A stretch of DNA of 64,000 nt from positions 372,001-436,000 of the forward strand of contig NZ_SKBP01000001.1 of NCBI RefSeq assembly GCF_004634195.1. Direction: 5' to 3'. Below, in pieces: positions 26,499 through 36,564 of the stretch (within the stretch, counting starts at the first letter, position 1; the number at the start of each line of letters is the position of its first letter). This DNA is from Flavobacterium salilacus subsp. salilacus (GTDB lineage: Bacteria > Bacteroidota > Bacteroidia > Flavobacteriales > Flavobacteriaceae). The notes under the pieces were generated by a model. It had not been told where the DNA came from. It worked only from the letters and a program-made list of their open reading frames with translations, and searched no databases. The position numbers were made by a program, and so were the translations under genes.

Positions 26499-27428
26499 CT
26501 AATCTTTCAAAAAGTTTATATTGCGTTTTAATCCTTCAAATTTTGTTCTCTTTACAGCCGAATTTTTAAACACAGCCCGAAAAGTATCTTCGGTAATTTC
26601 TTCCCAGTCTTTCTTTGTCATCGCCAATAAATCGGGGTGCGGATTGAAGAGCGGTTCGTTATGCGATTTGGAAAAACGGTTCCAGGGGCATACATCCTGG
26701 CATACATCGCAGCCAAAAGCCCAGTCGTCAAACTTACCTTTCATTTCCTGCGGTAGGTTGTCTTTTAGCTCAATAGTAAAATAAGATATGCATTTACTGC
26801 CATCTACTACATAGGGTTCGACTATTGCCTGTGTGGGGCAGGCATCTATACAGGCGGTACAGGTACCGCAATGGTCGGTAGTAACAGTATCATACTCCAA
26901 CTCAATATCCACAATTAATTCAGCAATAAAGAAGAAAGAGCCTACTTGTTTACTAAGCAGGTTACTGTGCTTACCCATCCAGCCCAGTCCGCTTTTGGCA
27001 GCCCAAGCCTTATCGAGCACGGGAGCAGAATCTACAAAAGCCCTGCCTCCTACTTCGCCAATGGTTTCCTGTATGGAGTATAGTAATTCTTTTAGTTTAT
27101 GCTTTATTACAAAATGGTAGTCCTGCCCGTAGGCATATTTGGATATTTTATAGGTATTGTCAATCTGGGTTTGTTCGGGGTAATAATTAAGTAGCAGAGA
27201 TATTACACTTTTAGCATCATCTACAAGCAGGGTTGGGTTAAGGCGTTTATCGAAATGGTTTTCCATATACTGCATCTGCCCGTGCTTGTTTTCATTAAGC
27301 CATTTTTCCAGTCGGGGAGCTTCTTCTTCCAGAAATCCGGCTTTGGATATTCCGCATGACAAAAAGCCGAGGCGTTTGGCTTCGGCTTTTATAAAGCTAG
27401 AATATTTTTTACTATATCCGACTTGCAA
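26499..27428 (-). CDS. queG: Epoxyqueuosine reductase
   Basis: 309 aa. The N-terminal part binds the cobalamin cofactor, and two ferredoxin-like [4Fe-4S] motifs follow: [16 protein letters not shown] (about 188) and [11 protein letters not shown] (about 240). QueG reduces epoxyqueuosine to queuosine in the wobble position of GUN tRNAs, the last step of the pathway. No ATG is available at the right place; the TTG at 27428 gives an N-terminus ([16 protein letters not shown]) of the expected length, and the next ATG is at residue 52. No other queuosine gene is in the window. Confidence 0.93.
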   Translation of the reverse strand: MQVGYSKKYSSFIKAEAKRLGFLSCGISKAGFLEEEAPRLEKWLNENKHGQMQYMENHFDKRLNPTLLVDDAKSVISLLLNYYPEQTQIDNTYKISKYAYGQDYHFVIKHKLKELLYSIQETIGEVGGRAFVDSAPVLDKAWAAKSGLGWMGKHSNLLSKQVGSFFFIAELIVDIELEYDTVTTDHCGTCTACIDACPTQAIVEPYVVDGSKCISYFTIELKDNLPQEMKGKFDDWAFGCDVCQDVCPWNRFSKSHNEPLFNPHPDLLAMTKKDWEEITEDTFRAVFKNSAVKRTKFEGLKRNINFLKD

Positions 27429-27467
27429 TTTTTCGTAAATTTGAGTTAACTATTAATATTTTCTGCA

Positions 27468-27968
27468 TTAGAAATCTTCAATATCAGCACCGAATTCCTG
27501 ACAAATTGAATGTAGGTCATAACATATTTGAACAAATAATTCAGGAATAACCCATTCATCACATTCATTAATTGACACTTTGCCTTCCATCTCATCTAAT
27601 CCTTGCATAATTCCATCTGTCATATCAGTAAATGAATCTAAAGCTATCATAAATATTTTTATTAAATCATAAATTGAAGGCTCAAAAGTAATTTGGTGGG
27701 CAAATTTATTCCTTACCTGATTTATTAATAGCAATGTTTCTTTCTGCCCTTCACTTATGTATTCCAGACCATAAACAAGATGAATTAGTTTAAAATGGTT
27801 TAATCCTTCTGCAAAATCTAGTAATTTTGGCTGAGCTAGTTCTATTATTTTTTTTAATAAAAATTCAACTGCTAAATGTCCTTTTACAAAGCTAGATAAC
27901 AGAGTATTATCTCCTACTGTTTCTTCATAAAGGTCAGTAAAATTTTGGATTTTTGATTTATCTTTCAT
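27468..27968 (-). CDS. Small protein of unknown function, HEPN-like
   Basis: 166 aa from the ATG at 27968 (a TTG three codons upstream is less likely). The protein is all-helical by composition, acidic, and more AT-rich than its neighbours. Residues 28-42 (KGHLAVEFLLKKIIE) and 81-91 (LINQVRNKFAH) look like the two core helices of a HEPN or DUF4145-type domain, including an R-x4-H motif (R86, H91), which in active HEPN proteins is the RNase site. I do not recognise a named family. No nucleotidyltransferase (MNT) partner lies beside it, so a toxin role is only a possibility. It sits between queG and ruvB, like a recent insertion into a core region. Confidence 0.6.
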   Translation of the reverse strand: MKDKSKIQNFTDLYEETVGDNTLLSSFVKGHLAVEFLLKKIIELAQPKLLDFAEGLNHFKLIHLVYGLEYISEGQKETLLLINQVRNKFAHQITFEPSIYDLIKIFMIALDSFTDMTDGIMQGLDEMEGKVSINECDEWVIPELFVQICYDLHSICQEFGADIEDF

Positions 27969-28059
27969 TAACTTCAAATTCTAGGTTTCTATTTAAATAA
28001 ATATTATAAAAAATGTAAATACGAATGTAAGAATAGAAACTATTTCTAAAGTCAAATAG

Positions 28060-29082
28060 CTAATCAAAAAGACTTTGACCACCCGCTTTTATCTTACCTA
28101 AGTGTTTGTATGCTTTTTCGGTTACTTCTCTACCGCGTGGCGTACGCATTATAAAACCTTCCTGTATTAAAAAGGGTTCGTAAACTTCCTCTATTGTTTC
28201 ACCACTTTCAGATACTGCTGTGGCAAGGGTTGAAAGCCCAACCGGCCCTCCCTTAAACTTATCTATAATGGTAGAGAGTATCTTGTTATCCATTTCATCA
28301 AGACCGTGCGCATCTACATGTAGTGCTTTTAGCGAATAGCGCGCTATTTCGATATCTATCTTGCCGTTGCCTTTTATTTGGGCAAAATCGCGCACTCGGC
28401 GTAACAGTGCATTAGCTATACGAGGCGTGCCCCTGCTGCGTCCTGCAATTTCTATGGCTGCCTCCATAGTAATGGGCATTTTTAATATTGCCGAGCTTCG
28501 CTGTACAATAGTAGTCAATAACTCGGTAGTATAATATTGTAACCTGCTGGAAATACCAAAACGCGCACGCATGGGTGCTGTTAGCAACCCTGATCGGGTG
28601 GTTGCCCCTACCAGCGTAAACGGGTTTAAATTTATTTGTACAGAACGTGCATTAGGTCCTGACTCTATCATAATGTCGATACGAAAATCCTCCATAGCCG
28701 AATACAGGTATTCTTCTACGATAGGACTAAGCCGATGAATTTCGTCTATAAACAAAATATCCCTGTCGTCAAGGTTGGTTAGCAATCCGGCAAGGTCACC
28801 GGGTTTGTCCAATACTGGTCCTGAGGTTATCTTGATACCCACACCAAGCTCATTGGCAAGAATATTTGCCAATGTGGTTTTACCCAAACCGGGAGGACCA
28901 TGAAACAGCGTATGATCTAACGCTTCATCTCTTAAATTTGCCGCTTTTACAAATATCTGCAGGTTTTCGAGTACCTGATCTTGACCCGTAAAATCGTCAA
29001 ACGAGAGCGGTCTGAGCTTTTTTTCAAGATCAAGTTCCTCCGCATTATAATTACTGTTAGTAGGATCTAAATTTTCGTTCAT
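28060..29082 (-). CDS. ruvB: Holliday junction DNA helicase RuvB
   Basis: 340 aa AAA+ ATPase of standard length. It has Walker [10 protein letters not shown] (62-70), Walker [10 protein letters not shown], sensor 1 LVGATTRSG, an arginine finger region in MRARFGI, and the C-terminal winged-helix domain. It drives branch migration of Holliday junctions with RuvA and RuvC. It starts 27 bases after the stop of the small acetyltransferase gene, so these two probably share a transcript. Confidence 0.96.
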   Translation of the reverse strand: MNENLDPTNSNYNAEELDLEKKLRPLSFDDFTGQDQVLENLQIFVKAANLRDEALDHTLFHGPPGLGKTTLANILANELGVGIKITSGPVLDKPGDLAGLLTNLDDRDILFIDEIHRLSPIVEEYLYSAMEDFRIDIMIESGPNARSVQINLNPFTLVGATTRSGLLTAPMRARFGISSRLQYYTTELLTTIVQRSSAILKMPITMEAAIEIAGRSRGTPRIANALLRRVRDFAQIKGNGKIDIEIARYSLKALHVDAHGLDEMDNKILSTIIDKFKGGPVGLSTLATAVSESGETIEEVYEPFLIQEGFIMRTPRGREVTEKAYKHLGKIKAGGQSLFD

Positions 29083-29109
29083 AGTGCAAATATACTTGAA
29101 AACGGGTAA

Positions 29110-29412
29110 TTACATCTTGTAACCTTCGGTCAGTATGTCATACCATTCAGGATGGTTATTTATATACTTCCCCACATACGAACACAATGGTACTACGGCA
29201 AGGTTATTATCTTTAGCATACTGCATAGCCATCCCTACCAGCCTGGGTGCTGCACCTGTACCTCTCAATTCGTCAGGAGCTTCGGTATGGGTCATAAATA
29301 TTTTATTGCCTTCCGTGTAATACTCTAAAAAAGCAATATGATCTCCTACTGCAAGTTCAAATTGATTTTGAGCTTCATTTACCGTAAAAACAGTTTCTGA
29401 CTTATTATCCAT
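29110..29412 (-). CDS. Small GNAT-family N-acetyltransferase (NATD1/YidJ-like)
   Basis: 100 aa, the length of the minimal Gcn5-related acetyltransferases. The acetyl-CoA loop is reduced to ELRGTGAAPRLV, followed by the family's conserved C-terminal part PLCSYVGKYINNHPEW (about 77-92). The substrate is unknown for the family. It lies just after the terminator that ends the act-cytochrome oxidase operon and 27 bases before ruvB, so it starts a new unit. ATG at 29412. Confidence 0.85.
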   Translation of the reverse strand: MDNKSETVFTVNEAQNQFELAVGDHIAFLEYYTEGNKIFMTHTEAPDELRGTGAAPRLVGMAMQYAKDNNLAVVPLCSYVGKYINNHPEWYDILTEGYKM

Positions 29413-29456
29413 ATTTGTTTATCTTATCCTATAAAGATACTGTTTTGGTTGCAAAT

Positions 29457-29488
29457 AAAAAGCCTCTCCGTTTTTGGAAAGGCTTTTT
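29457..29488 (-). terminator. Terminator of the act-cytochrome oxidase operon
   Basis: The stem AAAAAGCCT.TCC / GGA.AGGCTTTTT has one mismatch and flanking T/A runs. It lies 24 bases after the subunit I stop on the minus strand and can work in both directions. Confidence 0.8.
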
Positions 29489-29511
29489 GATATTATGTAA
29501 AAGCGATTGTA

Positions 29512-31320
29512 TTAATGATGTAATTGCTCTTCGCCATCTTTCATTGGTATATTTTGAGGTACAAAATCCTCATCATGTCCCGGTTTACTGTAGTCATAAG
29601 GCCATCTGTAAACTTCCGGTATTTCGCCCGGCCAGTTACCATGCATGTGTTCTACAGGAGCAGTCCACTCCAGTGTGTTAGACCTCCATGGGTTCATAGG
29701 AGCTTTTTTACCTCTAAAGATACTGTAGAAGAAATTCCACAGGAATACTAATTGGAATGCCGCACCTATAATGGCAAACATTGTAATCAGTACGTTTACG
29801 TCTTGTAAGTCATCAAACAGCGGGAATGCCGTGTTTGTATAATAACGCCTTGGTAAACCTGCCATACCTATAAAGTGCATCGGGAAGAAAACACCATAGG
29901 CACATACTGCTGTTACCCAGAAGTGAATATAACCAAGATTTTTATTCATCATTCTACCAAACATTCTTGGGAACCAGTGATAAATACCGGCAAACATACC
30001 GTATAATGCAGAGATACCCATTACTAAGTGGAAGTGAGCTACAACAAAGTAAGTATCGTGAACATTAATATCCAGCGTACTGTCGCCAAGTATAATACCT
30101 GTAAGACCTCCCGTTATGAATGTAGATACAAGACCTATAGAGAACAACATTGCAGGGTTAAGCTGCAGGTTACCCCTCCATAAGGTAGTGATATAGTTAA
30201 ACGCTTTTACAGCCGACGGGATAGCAATTAATAATGTTGTAAAGGTAAATACTGAACCAAGGAACGGATTCATACCTGAGATAAACATGTGGTGACCCCA
30301 AACGATTGTAGAAAGGAATGCAATAGCTAATATGGAAGCAATCATGGCACGGTAACCAAAGATAGGCTTACGTGAATTGGTTGCAATAATTTCTGACGTG
30401 ATACCCAATGCAGGAAGTAATACAATATATACTTCGGGGTGACCAAGGAACCAGAAAAGGTGTTCGAACAATACCGGCGAGCCTCCTTGATAATGCAATA
30501 CCTCACCGGCAATGAATATATCTGAAAGGAAGAACGAGGTTCCGAAACTTCTGTCAAATATAAGCAGTAATGCTGCCGATAATAGTACAGGGAATGACAG
30601 GATACCTATTACCGCAGTAATAAAGAATGCCCATATTGTTAACGGTAGTCTTGTCATAGACATACCTTTTGTTCTCAGGTTAATAACTGTAACAACGTAG
30701 TTAAGAGAACCCATTAGTGACGAGGCAATGAATATTGCCATAGACACTAACCAAAGTGTCATACCCGCACCTGAACCTCCTATTGCCTGCGGCAATGCAC
30801 TTAATGGCGGATAGATAGTCCATCCTGCAGATGCAGGACCTGCCTCAACAAAAAGCGATATTACCATTATTACTGATGATATGAAAAACAACCAGTAAGA
30901 AATCATATTCATAAAGCCGGATGCCATATCGCGTGCTCCAATTTGTAACGGAATAAGAAGGTTACTGAATGTACCGCTCAAACCTGCCGTTAGTACAAAG
31001 AATACCATTATGGTACCGTGTATGGTAACCAGCGCCAAATAAATATCATTACGCATAACCCCGTTAGGAGCAAAGTTATCACCCAAAAGAACCTTAAAAA
31101 TTGTAAAAGATTCTTCGGGCCAAGCAAGTTGCATACGGAATAATATTGACATCATAATACCAATAATACCCATTATAATACCTGTAATAAGGTATTGCTT
31201 GGCAATCATCTTATGATCAATACTAAAGATATATTTTGTGATAAAAGTATCTTTATGGTGATGATCGTGAGCATCGTGATGATCGTGTTCTCCGTGTGTT
31301 TCGTGTCCTACTGCTGACAT
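29512..31320 (-). CDS. ctaD: Cytochrome c oxidase subunit I (caa3/aa3-type)
   Basis: 602 aa with twelve membrane helices. The catalytic ligands are visible: HGTIMVF for heme a, GHPEVYIVLLP with the His-Tyr pair of the CuB site, WGHHMF for the two other CuB histidines, and VAHFHLVMG for the heme histidines. The N-terminus is unusually His-rich (about nine His in residues 6-22). It reduces oxygen to water and pumps protons. It ends the act operon with subunit II upstream; subunits III and IV are encoded at 11.4-13.4 kb. The terminator at 29457-29488 follows. Confidence 0.96.
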   Translation of the reverse strand: MSAVGHETHGEHDHHDAHDHHHKDTFITKYIFSIDHKMIAKQYLITGIIMGIIGIMMSILFRMQLAWPEESFTIFKVLLGDNFAPNGVMRNDIYLALVTIHGTIMVFFVLTAGLSGTFSNLLIPLQIGARDMASGFMNMISYWLFFISSVIMVISLFVEAGPASAGWTIYPPLSALPQAIGGSGAGMTLWLVSMAIFIASSLMGSLNYVVTVINLRTKGMSMTRLPLTIWAFFITAVIGILSFPVLLSAALLLIFDRSFGTSFFLSDIFIAGEVLHYQGGSPVLFEHLFWFLGHPEVYIVLLPALGITSEIIATNSRKPIFGYRAMIASILAIAFLSTIVWGHHMFISGMNPFLGSVFTFTTLLIAIPSAVKAFNYITTLWRGNLQLNPAMLFSIGLVSTFITGGLTGIILGDSTLDINVHDTYFVVAHFHLVMGISALYGMFAGIYHWFPRMFGRMMNKNLGYIHFWVTAVCAYGVFFPMHFIGMAGLPRRYYTNTAFPLFDDLQDVNVLITMFAIIGAAFQLVFLWNFFYSIFRGKKAPMNPWRSNTLEWTAPVEHMHGNWPGEIPEVYRWPYDYSKPGHDEDFVPQNIPMKDGEEQLHH

Positions 31321-31359
31321 ATTCTTTTAATTTGAAATATATTAAAAAAGATTATTTTC

Positions 31360-32550
31360 TTATCTGTTTTGTGCTACCGCTGTTGAATCTACGGTTGCTT
31401 TTATGGTGTCCTGATCTATATTATTTGCAGGATCAGCCATAGGTACTTCAACCTCGTGTGGCTCATCACCTGCTTGAGATTCTTTTACAGCAACACCAAG
31501 CGTTTTTTTCTCACTAAGCCACTTGTTAAAATCAGCTTCGTTATCTACAACTACTTTCATCTGCATATTGTAGTGCGATGCACCACATATTTTGTTGCAT
31601 AACAGTAAATAATCAAAAGTATAAGGATCAAGTGCATTTCCTCCTTTTGCTATAAGATCGGCACTCTTTTTTGATCTGATATTGTTAATATTAGATACTT
31701 TATCCATAATAGCAGGATCTAATCGCATCTCGTCAGTTGTAATTGTAGGTGTAAAACCGAACTGTGTAACCATACCCGGCACAACATTCATTTGCGCTCT
31801 AAAGTGAGGGAAGTATGCAGAGTGCAATACATCCTGAGAGCGGAATTTAAATATAACTTTTTTGCCTTTTGGTAAGTGTAACTCAGTAGCAGTGATATCA
31901 TCTTGTGCATTCGGGTCAGACATATCTACACCCATAGTATTAATACCCTCTATATACCTGATGTTAGCTTTACCAAGCACACCGTCTTCTCCGGCATAAC
32001 GTACTTCCCAACCAAATTGCTTAGCATACACTTCAACATACAATGCTTCTTCTTTATCATCATCGATAAACATAATGTTAGTCCAAGCATATAATCCGTA
32101 TAATATAAGACCCGCTAATACAACAACCGGTATAATAGTCCATATAAACTCAAGCTTATCATTATCTGCATAGTAATAGGCTGTATTGTCCTTTTTTCCT
32201 CTGTATTTGAAAGCAAAGTAATGTAACAGGAATTGTGTAATGGTTTGTACAATAAAAATAAGCCACATAGAGATAGCCATCAGGTTATCATATTGCGGAC
32301 CATGTTCTGAAGCCGGAGTTCCTAAAACAAGGTGTCCCCACTTAACCATAGAATAAATTGTAAAAATATAGATGAAGCCCAAAAAGCCAAACATCAGATA
32401 ACCATTAACATTATTATCTCTGTCATTAGCAACCTCTGTATTCTCTTCACGAACTGTAGCTCCTAACTGAGTAAGGTGGAATATTTTAGTTAATTGCCAT
32501 ATTGCAATGCCTAATAAAACTAAAACTGCAATTATCAATAAACTCGTCAT
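31360..32550 (-). CDS. ctaC: Cytochrome c oxidase subunit II
   Basis: 396 aa, with an N-terminal helix (about 2-18), two further membrane helices (about 48-68 and 88-112) and a third near 130-150, then the periplasmic cupredoxin domain. The CuA site is complete: the upstream His in DVLHSAYFPH and CNKICGASHYNM with the C-x3-C-x3-H-x2-M spacing. A charged tail of about 50 residues follows and has no heme motif, so it is not a caa3-type fused subunit. It accepts electrons from ActE or a similar cytochrome. It lies between actF and ctaD with 20- and 40-base gaps. Confidence 0.94.
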   Translation of the reverse strand: MTSLLIIAVLVLLGIAIWQLTKIFHLTQLGATVREENTEVANDRDNNVNGYLMFGFLGFIYIFTIYSMVKWGHLVLGTPASEHGPQYDNLMAISMWLIFIVQTITQFLLHYFAFKYRGKKDNTAYYYADNDKLEFIWTIIPVVVLAGLILYGLYAWTNIMFIDDDKEEALYVEVYAKQFGWEVRYAGEDGVLGKANIRYIEGINTMGVDMSDPNAQDDITATELHLPKGKKVIFKFRSQDVLHSAYFPHFRAQMNVVPGMVTQFGFTPTITTDEMRLDPAIMDKVSNINNIRSKKSADLIAKGGNALDPYTFDYLLLCNKICGASHYNMQMKVVVDNEADFNKWLSEKKTLGVAVKESQAGDEPHEVEVPMADPANNIDQDTIKATVDSTAVAQNR

Positions 32551-32569
32551 TTGTTTATTTCTTTAAATA

Positions 32570-33997
32570 TTAATAATGAAAATGCTTACTCTCTTCTATT
32601 AACGGATTACGTTTTGCTAAAAGAGGCGCTTTGGTTAAGGTTGTAAATACAACAAATATAAATAATCCTAAAAACAGCAATACAGATCCTATTTCGCCTG
32701 CACCAATAAACCATCTGTCACCCACCGTAGCCGGCATAATCATATTGAAGAAATCAATATAATGTCCGCACAGGATAACAATACCTGCCATAACTATAAT
32801 CCAAGAAAGACGTTTAAAGTCAGTATTAATCAATATCAGTACAGGAAACAAAAAGTTCATGGCAAGCATCCCGAAAAACGGAAGATTATAATCCTCTATA
32901 CGTGTTTTAAAATATACAACCTCTTCGGGTATATCAGCATACCACATAAGCATAAACTGAGAGAACCACAGGTACGTCCAGAAAATACTGATACCGAACA
33001 TAAATTTTGCCAAATCGTGTATATGGCTTGTATTAACATACTCAAGGTAGCCTTTTCCTTTAAGGTAAACGGTTATTAAAGCAATAGCAGTAATACCGCT
33101 TACAAAGAAACTTGCAAATACATACCACCCGAATAGTGTACTGTACCAGTGCGGATCAACCGACATAATCCAGTCCCAAGACATAATGGATTCTGAAATA
33201 ATAAAGAATACTAAGAATGTGGCAGATGCCTTAAAGTTTTTCTTATAGTGGGTATTATCATTGGCATCATCTTGCAATAATGAGTTTTTTCTTGAGTATT
33301 GACGATACCATATCCAGCCTCCCATAAAAATCGCTGCCCTTATAAGGAAGAAAGGTCCGTTTAAGTATCCCGATTTAGCTTGTATCAAATGATCGTGCGC
33401 TACAACATCTTCATCCATCCAGATGAATATGTGGTGCATATCCAAAACACCTAAAACCAACAATATAAATACTATAATTGCACCGGGCACTAAGTAACTG
33501 GAAATACTTTCCATAACCCTGAACAATACAGGAGACCATCCTGCCTGTGCAGCATTTTGTATTGCGTAGAACGTTAAAGCGCCAAGTGATATCAACATAA
33601 AGAACAAAGCTGCGATATATAGTGCTGACCAAGGCTTGTTTTGCAACTGATGCAACACATGCTCTAAATGCTCCTGGTGTTCATCATGAGCAGCATGAGC
33701 GTCATCTGCACCTGCATGATGGTCGGCTTCAGCGTGAGCATCATTACCGTGATTTGCATGAGAAGCTGCTGCTTCATCATGACTAACGGCATGATGACCA
33801 TGCGCGTCTTCACCATGTGCATTACCGGCATCATGATGGGCTGCACCATGACCACCGTGTGCGTTTTCCGCCGCCAAAATTTTCTCTACGTCTTCAACGG
33901 TTTTTGGTGCAGTCAAAAAACTATAGCCTATACCAAGAATACCCAAGGCAATCAGGACAAAGGAAAAAGTTTTTAATCTACTTGAAAATGTGTACAT
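32570..33997 (-). CDS. actF: Alternative complex III subunit ActF (quinol:cytochrome c oxidoreductase membrane subunit)
   Basis: 475 aa polytopic protein with about ten membrane helices, similar in layout to ActC but without a clear quinone loop of that type. Between the first helix (11-29) and the second (about 125-145) is a very His-rich stretch: 20 His in residues 47-116 with Ala, Asp and Glu in between. In ACIII, ActC and ActF are the two large membrane subunits of the quinol-oxidising complex. The gene is followed by subunits II and I of the oxidase. Confidence 0.9.
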   Translation of the reverse strand: MYTFSSRLKTFSFVLIALGILGIGYSFLTAPKTVEDVEKILAAENAHGGHGAAHHDAGNAHGEDAHGHHAVSHDEAAASHANHGNDAHAEADHHAGADDAHAAHDEHQEHLEHVLHQLQNKPWSALYIAALFFMLISLGALTFYAIQNAAQAGWSPVLFRVMESISSYLVPGAIIVFILLVLGVLDMHHIFIWMDEDVVAHDHLIQAKSGYLNGPFFLIRAAIFMGGWIWYRQYSRKNSLLQDDANDNTHYKKNFKASATFLVFFIISESIMSWDWIMSVDPHWYSTLFGWYVFASFFVSGITAIALITVYLKGKGYLEYVNTSHIHDLAKFMFGISIFWTYLWFSQFMLMWYADIPEEVVYFKTRIEDYNLPFFGMLAMNFLFPVLILINTDFKRLSWIIVMAGIVILCGHYIDFFNMIMPATVGDRWFIGAGEIGSVLLFLGLFIFVVFTTLTKAPLLAKRNPLIEESKHFHY

Positions 33998-34022
33998 ATT
34001 ATATGCTTTCAGTGTTCTACAA

Positions 34023-34568
34023 TTATAATTCGCTCTTTAATTTCAGCACGTAGTGGGCAACTTGCCAACGCTCCTCTTGAGAAAGCTGATTAGCATGCGA
34101 TCCCATTGAGTTTAAACCGTATGTTACTACATGATAAATACTACCTTCGGTAATTACCCTGTCTTTATAGTTAGGTACACCAAGAAACTTTTCTCTCTCT
34201 ACAAGTTTTCCTTTACCGTCGCCTTTATCACCATGACAAATGGAACAGTATATCGTGTATAGCTCTGTAGCTCTTGGAAGATCTATAGATGCTGAATCAA
34301 GCGGCGATATCAGATTAGCCTTAGCAAGCTCATATCCCTCATTCGTATTTTCATATTCATAAGGCGTAAAACCTCTTGGTATAGAACCTTGCGCAGGAAA
34401 CTGACCTTCTTTTCCATTTTGGAAAGCGGAAGACTCACCATACGTTTCATAAGATATTGGCTCATACATATCCGGGAAATACTGGTAATTAGGCTTCGAC
34501 TTGTTAAAGCACGCGGTAAATACCGATGCTACAATTACCAATAATGCAATTTTATATAACGCTTTCAT
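34023..34568 (-). CDS. actE: Alternative complex III subunit ActE (monoheme c-type cytochrome lipoprotein)
   Basis: 181 aa. A lipoprotein signal (SVFTAC, Cys20) anchors it to the membrane. One heme c site, CSICHGDKGDGKG, is at about 110-120, and the Met ligand is in LNSMGSHANQL near the C-terminus. ActE receives electrons from the iron-sulfur subunit and hands them to the oxidase. It lies between actD and actF in the usual ACIII gene order. Confidence 0.92.
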   Translation of the reverse strand: MKALYKIALLVIVASVFTACFNKSKPNYQYFPDMYEPISYETYGESSAFQNGKEGQFPAQGSIPRGFTPYEYENTNEGYELAKANLISPLDSASIDLPRATELYTIYCSICHGDKGDGKGKLVEREKFLGVPNYKDRVITEGSIYHVVTYGLNSMGSHANQLSQEERWQVAHYVLKLKSEL

Positions 34569-34574
34569 AATCTG

Positions 34575-35099
34575 TTAATGCTTTTCAATTACTTTTACTT
34601 CTACAGCTCCCGTATTCTCAAAGAATGAAATTAACTTATCTACATCTCCGTGAGCAGCAACTTCCATTAAGAAATGATCATCTGTGGTTCTTACATCAGG
34701 ATTTTCGGCATCTTTAAATGGCCATAATTTACTTCTCAAATAAAAGGTAATAACCATTAAGTGAGCAGCAAAAAACACTGTCATCTCAAACATTACCGGT
34801 ACAAAAGCCGGCATATTTTCTATATAACTAAAACTTGGTTTACCTCCAATATCCTGAGGCCAGTCTATAATCATCATGTAGCGCATCATTGTTGTTGCTA
34901 CACTTAAACCAACCAAACCATATAAGAAAGAAGCAATAGCTATTCTTGTAGGTGCAAGCCCCATGGCTTTGTCCAATCCGTGTACAGGAAATGGGGTGTA
35001 AACCTCTTCAATGTGATGATGCGCAGCACGTGTTTGTTTTACTGCATCCATCAGGATATCATCATCATTGTATAAAACATGTATAACTTTATTACTCAT
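34575..35099 (-). CDS. actD: Alternative complex III subunit ActD (DUF3341)
   Basis: 174 aa with two membrane helices (about 55-76 and 98-120) flanked by soluble ends. The N-terminal half has the DUF3341 pattern, with YNDDDILMDAVKQTR and VYTPFPVHGLDKAMG. ActD is a small structural subunit with no cofactor. It has 6-base gaps to both actC and actE, typical of a tightly coupled operon. Confidence 0.92.
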   Translation of the reverse strand: MSNKVIHVLYNDDDILMDAVKQTRAAHHHIEEVYTPFPVHGLDKAMGLAPTRIAIASFLYGLVGLSVATTMMRYMMIIDWPQDIGGKPSFSYIENMPAFVPVMFEMTVFFAAHLMVITFYLRSKLWPFKDAENPDVRTTDDHFLMEVAAHGDVDKLISFFENTGAVEVKVIEKH

Positions 35100-35105
35100 G
35101 ATCTC

Positions 35106-36530
35106 TTAATGATTATGTTCTGAATGTGAATGATTGTCGTTTCCGTGTTCTTGTTCTCTCTTCTTCTTATAGTTTTCGCTCGAAGTTTTCATTATCGACT
35201 TAACCTCTGCCTGTGCTATTACAGGGAAACTTCTTGAGTAAAGCAAGAACAACACAAAGAAGAAACCAATAGTACCAATAAAGAAACCGGCATCTACAAA
35301 AGTAGGCTGGAACATTGTCCATGATGATGGCAGGTAATCTCTGTGCAGCGAGGTAACGATAATTACAAAACGCTCAAACCACATACCTATGTTTACAACT
35401 ATAGAGATAATAAACGAAGCCATAATACTGGTTCTGATTTTCTTAACCCACATTACCTGCGGAGAAACCACGTTACAAGTCATCATCAATAAATAGGACC
35501 ACCAGTAAGGACCTGTTGCTCTGTTAAGGAAAGCATATTGTTCATACTCCACACCCGAATACCAAGCGATGAAAAGCTCTGTAATATAGGCACAGCCTAC
35601 GATTGAACCTGTAATCATGATAATGATATTCATCAACTCTATATGTTGTACTGTAATGTAAGCCTCAAGGTGAGATACTTTTCTCATAATGATAAGCAGG
35701 GTGTTAACCATTGCAAATCCTGAGAAGATTGCTCCCGCAACAAAGTATGGCGGAAGAATTGTAGTGTGCCATCCCGGTATTACCGATGTGGCAAAGTCAA
35801 ACGATACGATGGTATGTACAGAAAGTACCAGTGGCGTAGCTAAACCTGCAAGTACAAGAGATACCTCTTCAAAACGCTGCCAGTCTTTAGCTCTTCCGCT
35901 CCATCCGAAACTTAGTATAGAATAAACTCTTTTTGTAAAAGGAGTAATTGCTCTGTCGCGCAGCATTGCAAAGTCAGGAAGCAAACCTGTCCACCAAAAC
36001 ACTAACGATACCGAAAGATAGGTAGAGATTGCAAATACGTCCCAAAGCAGTGGTGAGTTGAAGTTTACCCAAAGCGAACCGAACTGGTTAGGTATTGGCA
36101 TTACCCAGTAAGCTAACCAAGGACGCCCCATGTGGAATACAGGGAACATTGCTGCCTGTATTACCGAGAAAATTGTCATTGCTTCAGCGGAACGGTTAAT
36201 TGCCATTCTCCATTTTTGGCGGAATAATAATAGTACGGCAGAGATTAGTGTACCTGCGTGACCGATACCTACCCACCAAACAAAGTTGGTAATATCCCAT
36301 GCCCAACCTACAGTTTTATTAGATCCCCATGTTCCAATACCTGTTCCTACAGTATAGGCAACACAACCAACACCCCAAAGGAAAGCGGCAAGCGCAATAG
36401 AGAATGCAATCCACCATTGCCTGTTAGCCCTGCCTTCCACCGGTCTTGCAACATCAACTGTTACATCGTGATAATTTTTGTCACCTATAATTAAAGGTTT
36501 TCTAATGGGTGCTTCGTAATGAGACGACAT
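35106..36530 (-). CDS. actC: Alternative complex III subunit ActC (NrfD/polysulfide reductase-like)
   Basis: 474 aa NrfD-family membrane protein with about ten helices. Conserved polar and charged residues lie in the loops next to the quinone site (TNFVWWVGIGHAGTLISAVLLL and the GRPWLAYWV region). The C-terminus is charged and His-rich (HGNDNHSHSEHNH), cytoplasmic by prediction. ActC oxidises menaquinol and passes electrons to ActB. The fixed order A-B-C-D-E-F is complete here. Confidence 0.94.
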   Translation of the reverse strand: MSSHYEAPIRKPLIIGDKNYHDVTVDVARPVEGRANRQWWIAFSIALAAFLWGVGCVAYTVGTGIGTWGSNKTVGWAWDITNFVWWVGIGHAGTLISAVLLLFRQKWRMAINRSAEAMTIFSVIQAAMFPVFHMGRPWLAYWVMPIPNQFGSLWVNFNSPLLWDVFAISTYLSVSLVFWWTGLLPDFAMLRDRAITPFTKRVYSILSFGWSGRAKDWQRFEEVSLVLAGLATPLVLSVHTIVSFDFATSVIPGWHTTILPPYFVAGAIFSGFAMVNTLLIIMRKVSHLEAYITVQHIELMNIIIMITGSIVGCAYITELFIAWYSGVEYEQYAFLNRATGPYWWSYLLMMTCNVVSPQVMWVKKIRTSIMASFIISIVVNIGMWFERFVIIVTSLHRDYLPSSWTMFQPTFVDAGFFIGTIGFFFVLFLLYSRSFPVIAQAEVKSIMKTSSENYKKKREQEHGNDNHSHSEHNH

Positions 36531-36564
36531 ATCCTTTATCTTGTTTCTTAATTAATATTAATTT

